This document shows positions 52,608 to 61,412 of a stretch of 64,000 nucleotides of DNA, one piece after another; within the stretch, counting starts at the first letter, position 1; every line of letters begins with the position of its first letter. The notes below the pieces were generated by a model. That model searched no databases and had not been told where the DNA came from. It saw only the letters and a program-made list of their open reading frames with translations. This DNA is from Cercozoa sp. M6MM (taxonomy: Eukaryota > Endomyxa: Ascetosporea). The DNA is taken from NCBI GenBank assembly GCA_040357565.1, contig JBDODJ010000042.1, one strand, 5' to 3'. The position numbers were made by a program, and so were the translations under genes.

Positions 52608-53707
52608 ATGGAGCAGAATGTGGCGGCGCTAGTTGCGCCCACGAAGCAGCTGCTCGAGTCGCTGATCGAGTTGCTTCCAAAAGAGTGGCCGCTGCGCGAC
52701 GGTGTGCTCAGCGTGCGCACCAAATACTACGCGGCCGAGGTACGTTTGTTGACCTACGAGTCACTCGAATCGTCGGAGCTCGAGTCGTCGCAAGCATTGC
52801 TCGTGGCGTTCGACGCGAGCGAAGCCCCGTCTCTCGAGCGACTTGAGTCGCTCTTCAAGCGCGACGCCGACACCAAGCTTCTCGTGCCTCTTCCATGCCA
52901 GACTCTTGTACTCCTGCTTTTCCCACGTATTTCACAATTAAAGCTCGATTTTTCGCTCAAATCTTTCGGTGCTTGCACATTGCTTTTGGTGCTTACACGA
53001 AGCTTCTGGTGCTTGCACGACGCTTTTCGTGCTTTGAGTTGCAGTCATAGCTTTCGGGTGCTTTCGGGCAGGAAGAGCAGTTTCCGAGCGACGATTGGCT
53101 GCTTGACCGCCGAGTCGAGCTGTTGCAGCCCGAGCCGCACGTGCAGTGTGACGATATCGCCAACGAGTATCGCGAGCGCGTGCGAAGTGCACTTGAGTGT
53201 GTGATGTGGCCCGAAATGCAGCGTGCGACGGCGAAAGCTTCGCGCGAAACGACGAAAGCGAGCGAAACAGAAGTTGCCGAGTTGTGCGAAGCTTTGAGCG
53301 GCATGCAGAGCGACTTTGCGGATTTGGAAAACGACGATTTCGGCTTTGACGACGCAGCACTCGCCGAAGCCATGTCGCTCGTGGCGCAGACTCGAGAGCA
53401 CATCCAAAGCACCTCCGAAGGTACCTATAGGGTCGAGTTGCCTTGCTTGCTTTGAGTTGCTTTGCTTTGCGATGAGTTGAGTTGCTTTGCTTTGCGATGA
53501 GTTGAATTGAGTTGCTTTGAGTTGAGTTGCGTGCTTTAAGTTGAGCTGTGTATTGCAAACGCAGGTGAGCAAACACCCGAGGCGCGGCGAGACCGGCACC
53601 GCCGAGCGGCCGAAGCGACGCTCGCACTCGCAAAAGCTCTCGGAATGGCCGACGAGCTCGGCGAGCTGCAAGCTGCGATCGAAGAAATGTCCTCTTTCAG
53701 CGAGTAG
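52608..53707 (+). CDS. AAGAB: AAGAB (alpha- and gamma-adaptin-binding protein p34)
   Basis: Three exons from ATG 52608 to TAG 53705-53707. The first has the small-GTPase-like fold region with VRTKYYAAEVRLLTYESLE and SQALLVAFDASEAPSLERLE, which follows the human order (NKYYSADI, QAFVVYFDS, LDSVSSWL). The second begins FPSDDWLLDRRVELLQPEPH, with NEYRERVRSALECVMWPEM matching the RIVQALNANVW helix, and then NDDFGFDDAALAEAMSLV. The last exon is helical and ends AIEEMSSFSE. AAGAB is an assembly chaperone for AP-1 and AP-2 clathrin adaptors. Phase 0 and phase 1 junctions are consistent. Both introns contain degenerate GCTTTG/GAGTTG or GGTGCTT repeats. Confidence 0.7.
53450..53545 (+). repeat. GAGTTG/CTTTGC intronic repeat
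   Basis: Second intron of AAGAB, almost entirely GTTGCTTTGC, GCGATGAGTTGA and GAGTTG units in transcript orientation. Confidence 0.85.
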
Positions 53708-53860
53708 TCGTCGCGTAGTGTACGGTAGTCCCGTTGATTTCGTTTTCCGTCGGGTTCAGTTTAATTTTACAGCTACGTTTCGCTTCCTGTTTCCCGACTG
53801 AATTAAACTCTGCTATCCCCGGCCTGGTAACTGAATCAATTACGTTAAGCGTCGTTATCG

Positions 53861-54038
53861 CTGCACCAACTATGAAGTCGACTTCGTTGTCCAAGGAACG
53901 TCAAAAGGGGGGGCGGGGGACCTCTATGGTCCTCCTACCTTAAGCGGGGGACACGCGACGGCCATGCTCTTGTGATCCACCCCGGACTGGTGCAGGGGAG
54001 CTACTTAGTTGGTTACCTAGAAGACTCAACTAACTAAC
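53861..54038 (+). mobile_element. Short dispersed element, copy A (longest)
   Basis: 178 bp flanked by the 15-bp direct repeat TAAGCGTCGTTATCG at 53846-53860 and 54039-54053. The 3' end is AAGACTCAACTAACTAAC, and internal blocks are GGCCATGCTCTTGTGA, CCGGACTGGTGCAGGGG and CTACTTAGTTGGTTACCTAG. It is about 85% similar to the reverse complement of copy B. Confidence 0.85.
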
Positions 54039-54090
54039 TAAGCGTCGTTATCGGTCGGGGGGGGTGGGGGGGGGGGGGGTATTCATTGAC

Positions 54091-54506
54091 TTAAACGAAA
54101 GCCTCTTTCGATTCACTCTTCGGTCGTGTGCGGGGACTGGGCAGACAGAGGGACCTCATCTAAATTTACCTCAGCCTGCTGACGCGGCGGCTGGCGATTT
54201 TGAGTTCCGAGTCGCAACAGCCAGCTGCGACCTTTGTCACAAACGTGCGTACACGCCGGCGGCATACGGACGGTGCAACTGCTCTGCTGCACCCAAGCAT
54301 CTTCAACCATGCAAAAGGTCGAGTTTCATCGTTACCCTAAATTTACAAGTCAAAATCTACATGAGCGGTAAATTTACCGCTGCGGTTTCCGACGGTGCAG
54401 GTGTCGCTTGCGGCACTCGGTCAGTCGGTTCTGTATCGGTAGCAGTGGTAGCCACGTTCGCTGTAAACCACTGCGCTGCGACGGCGCAAAGCACGAGGAG
54501 TTTCAT
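54091..54506 (-). CDS. Small secreted Cys-containing protein, unidentified
   Basis: ATG 54506 begins MKLLVLCAVAAQWFTANVAT, a clear signal peptide, then a Thr/Pro-rich mature start. An intron GTAAATTTACC...TAAATTTAG joins in phase to NDETRPFAWLKMLGCS with further Cys at VCRRRV and GCCDSE. A second short intron (GTAAATTTAG...TGCCCAG, about 33 bp) leads to PRTRPKSESKEAFV and TAA 54091. The product is about 110 residues with five Cys after the signal peptide. It matches no family I know. It sits alone between two insertions of the dispersed element. The plus-strand ORF over the same span (54064-54582) is its shadow. Confidence 0.45.
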
Positions 54507-55240
54507 GCGATGTTTATTGACAGCGTTTGACGGAGCGAGTCCGGATCCTGGGTCTATTTTAAATTTTAATAGAAATACATGAAGACCCCGACATAACTGA
54601 AGGTGTTAATGAAGGGCGACGGTTTAATGCACTGTACCTGCTGTGAAATACTGTACGTTTGGGTGCACAGTACAACAATGAGAGCTGGCTTGAGAGGGTT
54701 GAAAAACTTGCTGCGAAAGGGAACGACGCCGGAAGAAAAAGACTGCGCTTTCTCTCTCAGCACGTGCGACGCTTGAAGTTGGTATTTCGGACTTTTAGCA
54801 CTTCTCGTGACCGAGCCAGCGGTACTCCATGTTGACGTGTTGACGCTAAAGAATACGCCGACGTAAACTTACAAGTACCACGACCTCTATCCGTCACTCA
54901 CGTACCGGTAACTATTAAAGGTCGTGGTACTTGGCCCCTTAGCGTTTGTCGCACGCAGTAAAGGAATTGATGTCGGCGTCTGTGTCTGTGTCATTGGCAG
55001 CTCCGCTCATTTGCAACAGCGCTGCTGGGGTAAAACGTGAAAACCCACGCTAAAACGAGGTCTTGTTACAAGCCAAAGAACTCCGGCTCTTCGCAGGTTT
55101 ACAGCAGGTGTTGTTCACTTCATTTGAGGGGCTCGCGGTAGTTTCGGTTTAATACCGCTCGGAGACTGACCGTGAGAGCCGTGAGCGCGACGATCATCGA
55201 AGGCTTACTGTAGCGTCGGTAAATCGAATGCACGTCGATA
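54507..55240. other. About 730 bp with no recognisable gene
   Basis: Short frames only. The stretch is unusual for this compact window; it carries several AAATTTAC or TTTAC words and separates the secreted-protein gene from element copy B. Confidence 0.45.
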
Positions 55241-55354
55241 GTTAGTTAGTTGAGTCTTCTAGGAAACCAACTATGTAGTTCCCCTGCACCAGTGGGGTGG
55301 GTCACAAGAGCATGGCCGTGTCTACCGCCCGCTTAGGGTAGGACCATACAAGAC
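55241..55354 (-). mobile_element. Short dispersed element, copy B (5'-truncated)
   Basis: 114 bp on the minus strand flanked by the 12-bp direct repeat TGCACGTCGATA at 55229-55240 and 55355-55366. It shares TAGTTAGTTGAGTCTTCTAG and CCCCTGCACCAGTG with the inverse of copy A and ends at the same 3' position. Confidence 0.85.
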
Positions 55355-55450
55355 TGCACGTCGATACTACCGAGATGATCAGATTTCAACCAATTACGTT
55401 ACGTTACCGATGGATCCATCGCGTCGGCGCGAATCTCAAATGAATTAAGT

Positions 55451-56648
55451 TTACGTTAACCAAAACATATGCATGGTGACCACCACCGCACGCGCCGGTA
55501 GCGCAGGCGTGGATGCAAAGTCAAGTATGGCGGCACATCTGATGCTTAGGCTACACGGCATATGTGGCATTGGGATTGTGGTTGTTGTGATTGCCGCACG
55601 ACGTGCCGTCAAGTCGGTGCGCTTGGCCTTGCCAGGCCGGGTTGCCTCCAGACGACATGGCTGTTGGACATACATAATGATATCAATGCCCTGATACATG
55701 GACAAGACAGGGTTACCCTCGTATCGAGGTGGTGGTGGTTCTTGCTGCTGCTGCTGTTGTTGTATTGAAGGTCCCTGTCTCACTGGTGCCACAGGGACCG
55801 GTCGCACCTGCTGACCGTACACGTACTGCTGCTGCGGAGGCAGACGCTGCATCATCACGGCCGAGCCTGGCAAGCCCGAGCCTGGCAAGCCGAGCGAGGT
55901 CTCGCCCTCGCGAATGAAGAGAACGAAGCTGTAGACAATGTAGACGGCAAAGGTGCGCACAAAGATCAAGATTATGATCGACACCACGGTAAAGGCCAGC
56001 ACCTGCACACGCGCAATACAAGTAACAGTGCATGCATGCTTGAAGTCCAAAACTTAAGTACGGATTGCTTGCACGACTCCATAAAGTCACTTTCGCTGTT
56101 GTATCGATCCTTTTCGCTGTGCAGAATTTGTTTTCATCTTGCTGAAATGTCAAAACAAAAAGAGATACCCGTCGCTAAAGTCGTCCCACAGGTCGCCGCA
56201 GTGCTCGTCGCGTTGCGACACGTAGAGTCCGCGCGAAATCTAGACTCAACACTCGACTTAAAAAACACAAAGAGTGTTCAAAGAGAAGAGAAGGAACGCA
56301 CCACGTCGAGGATCATCGACACGACCATCCAAGAAGCGAACATGATGCACAGACGCGGCGAGTAACGTGTCGATCCGACAAAGCCCGTTATGGCGAACAG
56401 CTGCACATGTGCATTTGCTTGCCCAGCTTCAAATACCACACACCGTGCATCTTACAATTTGAGCGACCGAGACGGCCACTATCAGCGAAGAATCGGTCCA
56501 GAACAGGCCCGTGAGACCAGAGAAGAACTGCACGTGCTTACATTACCTCATACTTCGAAGGGATATGATAAATTACCTCAAGGACGGCAAAAAGCATGAC
56601 GCCGCTGCGCAGATCGCAGCAGCAACACGAAGAGGCTCTCTGCGCCAT
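55451..56648 (-). CDS. LAPTM4-like four-pass membrane protein with PPxY-type tail
   Basis: ATG 56648 gives MAQRASSCCCCDLRSGVMLF and continues AVLEFFSGLTGLFWTDSS, the N-terminal Cys cluster plus first membrane helix typical of LAPTM4/5. The next exons add LIVAVSVAQILFAITGFVG and LCIMFASWMVVSMILDV, then a loop with RDEHCGDLWDDFSDGEKDRY. The fourth helix is VLAFTVVSIIILIFVRTFAV. A cytosolic Pro/Gln-rich tail has QQQQYVYGQQVRPVP-type sequence and PPPPRYEG, a PPxRY/PY-like site of the kind that binds NEDD4-type ubiquitin ligases. All four introns keep phase. The family works at late endosomes and lysosomes. The last part after MYQG (to 55451) could instead be spliced out. The residue count (about 320 if unspliced) is slightly longer than animal LAPTM4. 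Confidence 0.6.
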
Positions 56649-57090
56649 CTATGGGAGGCTGTGTCTGAACAGAAAACCCACACGTCTTCTCCAGCGCTCG
56701 AGCCGAGAACCATCAATCAATTTTTGAAACTTTTGAATTTTCAGCACCAAGCCTACGCCTGATGTGAGACTGCACACACCCAGTACAGCTGCCACTGTAC
56801 AGTGTCACGGGTGCCTCTGGAGGGCAATTAATTGAAACAGCAAGTGATCAGCAAACGGGCGTCCGTTTCCAGCCCTTTTGCTGTTTGCTCGTTGCATCTT
56901 CTTTTCGCCACCTTTCGCGCACAAACCGGACTCGTCTAGTCCCTGTCCCACAGGTGGTCACTGTGGATTTGTCCACGCCAAGGCCATGCATGCATGTCAC
57001 ACGCAGCTTCCAAATAACGGCTCAAATGCTCACCTCTCGCACGACGGTTATGCCTGAAAGGCGAAAGCCTGCACAGAAACAAGCAGCAAC
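56649..57090. promoter_or_regulatory. Divergent promoter region
   Basis: About 440 bp between the divergent LAPTM4-like and clan CD-like genes. No protein-like exon is seen. Confidence 0.35.
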
Positions 57091-60000
57091 ATGTTCGCGG
57101 TGTTACTAACGCTGCTGTGTGCCAGAGCCAGTGGCACACTTTTCGTGCACACTGCTGGCGAAGATGTGCGCCTGAGTGCAGTGCATACTGACGAAGAAGT
57201 GCTGGCGGCGCTTCTGCGCGAGAGTGTGCCACAGCTCGCTGATGTTGCGGCTACCAATTCGCACGACGTTTCAGTGTGGTGCGTTGCAGCCTTCTCTTAT
57301 CCAGCAGTACTTTATTTTTAACTCTCATGCAAAGTGCTTCAGGTTCGCAGGTCGAGCAGCGAAAAGCGTCGACTGCGAGGAAGACGAGCTGGAAGACGAG
57401 GCCGATGAGGAGGAAGAAGAGGAGTTTGGTGCTCCTCAAAACACACCGCGCTACAGCGTCGACTACTTGAGCACAAGCACTTCGATCAATGAGCTGCATT
57501 CGCGACGTGCAGCTGCTTCATTCTCACAACCGTCGTCTGCCTCGACACTGCCGTCGTTTTCAATCACTCCGGCCATTCGGGGACGACGCCGACGTCGCAA
57601 CATTCCTCGATTTGATGTACAGTTTAACTTCAGCCCAGATTGATTTTGTCGCAATTGCGAAAGCTTTGCATGTTCCCAGGGCTGTGTGGGCGTGGATCTT
57701 CTGTCGCGCAAGCCGCACAACGGCGCCGCACTTGTGAACTTTGCCACTCAGGTCTGCTTCACTTCGTGAGTTGTGTTGCTTCAATATAAAGCTATTCTTT
57801 TGTGTGAATGAAAGTTGTGTGCGTAGCATTGCGAAAAGAACCCGCTCGACATTATTACGGGACTCGAGATGCGACGACGTGACTACGCGATTCCACTGTT
57901 CCTCAAAGTAAACGATACTGCATCTGATTTGATCTTTAGTTTTAAATTTATTGACACGTAACTGGAGCAGGAAATGTCGATCGAAACGCAAGAAGAAATG
58001 CCTGGTATTTATTCTTAGTGCAATTGTGTATCAAATTCTCACATCAGTAAACTGCAGGGACGGACTACCCGAAAGATGCTGAAGCGCGAAACATTTTTGT
58101 TGCCGTGCCGAAACTCGACGATGATCGGAAATACTCGATTTCTGCTGTTCCCGAACACGTTGGTACCTAATTTGTAGCATAGTTATAGACAACTTCAATT
58201 GGACTAATACAGGGTGCCAAGACAACGATCCTCCTCGAGCGCGACTTTTCTCTGTTTACGCCGCAATTCGCAAGCGCGTCTCAAGGTGAATTTTGGCTTC
58301 AATCCCCAGGGAAGTTTAACTCACCATCGTTTCACCTTTCAGACGATTTGCTAAGCTTGATGTGTCTTCACTATCGTCTGGAATGCATCAAGTCTGCTTG
58401 CATGACCCGTACAATTTTTCTTCCTTCCCGATCGATCCCATCTTCCGCGCGAACGGGGAGAATTAAATAGAAACCCGCGAAAACCGACGTTGGCAATCGG
58501 CTTCATTTATCTGATGCCAAAGCTGCCGCCTCCTTCACTTGCAGTAATTTACCCACAACTTTTAAAGGACAGAATTAAAAAAACGCTGATGTGTGTTGCA
58601 CAGATGGACCACGCAGTTGTGGTACTCGGCGGACACGTACCGATCTACTCGGCCCTGTTGGCGTTTGTGCAACTGCGCGAACACCGGCCTGGCATGCGCG
58701 TAATCACGTGCATCTCTGACGTGCCTGCCACCGCGCTAGGTTTGATCTGCGTGACATTGTTTTAGATGTCACTGTCTAAGGCCGTTTTGTTGCAGGTGAC
58801 ATGCCAGTGCACTACGAAGCTCGCCAATGCAACGCAAAGTAACTTTTTGCTTCCGTTGATTATTCGATCACGTTTTTATCAAACTGAAATGTTGTGCAGC
58901 ACAGTTCTCGGCATTGTGAGTGGCGATCGAGTCGAAGCTGATGTAAATTGCACTTGCTCTTCAATGTGCAAGGTATGATTTTGCAACTTAAGCAGTACAC
59001 GATTCTGCTGGAGCAACGCTGGAAACTACGCAAGGACCCAGTTGCTTTGGTACACAGTTTGAGTGAGCTATTAGAAAAATAGCTTTCTTTTAAATTTACC
59101 TCTGACACTTTGATATCTGTGAAGGCGAATCTGGCATCGCAGACGAAACTACCACTGCGGCGATACCTGTCGCTAAACGATGATGAAGTTAGTTGGCTCG
59201 CACCTTTGATAAAGTGGTATCAATTGTTCTTTTTTTCTTTTGCAGAAAGTGAAACGAGAGCTGCTGCTTGCTCGCTCGTCTTGGCTGGGTCCCAAGGTGC
59301 CAGACAATGCCAACCACGTCCTGCTTGTTCTAGCTGCTCATGGACTCAAAGGCAAGATCGCCATCGAGCCGCCTCTGCCGCACACGTTGCATCGCTCGCT
59401 CAATGCCGAACAGTGGTGGCTCGCCAAGCAGGTACAGTCCATTGGCTTCTGACTTGTCGAGTCTTGGTTATCTTGATTTGACAGCACCTGCTGGCCAACA
59501 AGCGCACGCTATCGACAGACGGAGCTGTTGGCGAAGTGGTCGAGATCGTGCACGCGTGTCATTCCAGCAGCATGCACGAAGGCAAGTTGCACGATGTGGA
59601 ACAAGTGCTTCGCAACTCAAGGTCACGTCCAGTGCGGTCGGAGGTATCAGCATCACCGATGCCTGTGCTGGCACTGTGTTCCGCCAAAAGTGACTACGCT
59701 GCTATAGGTATATTTGTAGTATCTAAATTTAAGTCTGCTTCCTTTTAGTTTTTTTTTGCGTAGGTGACGAGTTCATGCGCTCGGTGTTGAAATCACTCTG
59801 TGCAATTCCCAACGGCACAGTTACGCCTGTATGTGCACTGCACGCTGTCACTGGTGCATTGTCTTATCTTGACTGAATGTATTGATCGGTCAGCCGCAAA
59901 TATAATGATTTTGAACTGACCCGTAAATTTAGTGGCACACAGTGCGGCCGAACAAACAGGCGCAGGTGCCACGCGACTCCACGAGGACAACTCCATCATT

Positions 60001-60822
60001 GATCCGGATGGCAATCAGTTCAACCCGACAGTGTTCTGCGACTGCAATTCAGCCTCCGCACTGTCGTAGCTTTCACTTCATACAACTTGTGTGTTTGTAT
60101 GACTCACTTTTATTGTTTCTGTGGTTTAGCAAGCCGAGATTCGACCTGAATAACTTTGCTTTGTGTCCACAACCGCAACAACGCTTCTTGCAGTGGTTGC
60201 AGGTACCGCCTCTTTCGCTAGAGTAGTTTTGACAGCTTCAGCTATTCTAGTTTCGTACTTCAGGTTGCAACGACGCTTCTGAGTCTTCAAAAGGAGCTGC
60301 CGCGCCACAGCGCTGTCGATCGCGTGCAAGAGTTGTTGCAACAGTACTCAGCCGTGATACAGTATGCACCATACGATTTGTTCGGTATTTCCACAAACTT
60401 CAGTTGAATTAAATACCCAGTGCGCAAAACAACTCCGACTGGGACGTAATGGCGCACGAACTGGCGCCTGCTGTTGCTTCTCTGGCAACGTCACAACGCA
60501 TGTACCGTCCCCCCCCCCGAATCTCGACAAATGACTGTCCATTAACTGTGTGTGTCTCGTGCTCAGGCAAGTTCTCGCACTGGCTAAGCAGGTGCTCGCT
60601 TCCGTGAGCGATCCAGATGACGCGCAGATGCTGAAGCGACTGTCCAAACACGCGCGCAGGGAAATGGCCAACCTCGCGCAGGTCTTCGACGATAGTGTCG
60701 GTACCGCACGCATGCCTTCCAGTGCTTGAGCTTGCACTGAATTTTTTGTGATGTTCGCAGGCGTGACGTGCGTGCAGTGGCACCTACGACTGGCGTCGAA
60801 GTTACTTTCGCTGGCGCAATAA
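57091..60822 (+). CDS. Secreted protein with caspase/legumain-like (clan CD) core
   Basis: ATG 57091 gives a signal peptide (MFAVLLTLLCARASGTLFVH). An acidic and low-complexity N-terminal region with a basic GRRRRRNIPRFD patch follows, then a long segment with DYPKDAEARNIFVAVPKLDD and TTILLERDFSLFTPQF. The core reads DHAVVVLGGHVPIYSALLAF with MRVITCISDVPATALG, then after four exons NHVLLVLAAHGLKGKIAIEP and VVEIVHACHSSSMHEGKL, then PMPVLALCSAKSDYAAIG. This is the order of clan CD proteases: strand 1, a His in an hhhxxHG motif, a Cys in an hhxACxSxS motif, then a strand with small residues, as in legumain (C13), GPI8 and metacaspases. His of AAHG and Cys of HACHS are the predicted dyad. Helical C-terminal exons end at LASKLLSLAQ, TAA 60820-60822. 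I infer a lumenal or secreted cysteine protease; no specific family fits well. Confidence 0.45.
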
Positions 60823-61412
60823 GTTTAACTTTTAGCGGGTGTTTGTATATATTTAAACGTCGCCGCGCTTTCTCCCAGTCTAAACATCGGTTCTGCTGTT
60901 GTGGTGTCGAGTTTAACTTCACAGCATAGTTAGATCAATTGAGAGGCGAGGGCAACTCTTCGGTTCCCCGGGCCCAAGTTCGCCAACCAAGCACGGTCTG
61001 ACGGTACGCTCGGCGATTTGATCGAGTCGCTCGAATATGACCAATATTGCATTCCACAGTGTCTTAAAAGCACTCTAGCGAGTCTCATTGCTACAAAGCA
61101 ATAGCAGCACAGTGCTGCATTGATCAAAATACTCGTTAAGATTGAATGGAACGGGCACGCGCTTGAGCCGGCCACCGCGTTCGGCTGGACACTGCGAAAA
61201 GGACAAAGCATCTCCCCTTTCCACACACACTCTTTTGTGCTCTGCAGACGCGGCTCAGCACGCTTAGTTATTGCAGTTCACGTCCCAGGCGAGAAATAAC
61301 TGTTGCGAGCAGCGCCCAGCTTGAGCAGTCGTTTTCTCTCGAGAGCCCTGGCCCATTGTTCCACCGTTGCAGGTTGTTTGTTTGTGTTTTGTGTCCCGTT
61401 GACTGAGTTGAG
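60823..61412. other. Intergenic, possible tiny minus-strand exon
   Basis: About 590 bp upstream of the myosin start. On the minus strand a short stretch GGRLKRVPVPFNLNEYFDQC ending in TAG (about 61073-61197) looks protein-like and follows an acceptor-like TTTCGCAG, but I can find no partner exon. The pyrimidine-rich region at 61370-61410 is probably the myosin 5' UTR. Confidence 0.35.

Noticed and set aside
54064-54582. A plus-strand gene of 172 codons
   Set aside because: No splice or start support and poor composition; the minus strand over the same span has a signal peptide and in-phase introns.
53861-55354. A composite transposon with inverted terminal repeats carrying the small secreted gene
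   Set aside because: Copies A and B are inverted, but each has its own different flanking direct repeat (TAAGCGTCGTTATCG and TGCACGTCGATA), so they are two independent insertions.
58586-58760. An RCK-type potassium-channel domain (VVVLGGHVPIYSALLAF looks like a Rossmann entry)
   Set aside because: There is no channel pore upstream and no second RCK motif; the downstream AAHG and HACHS motifs fit a clan CD protease better.
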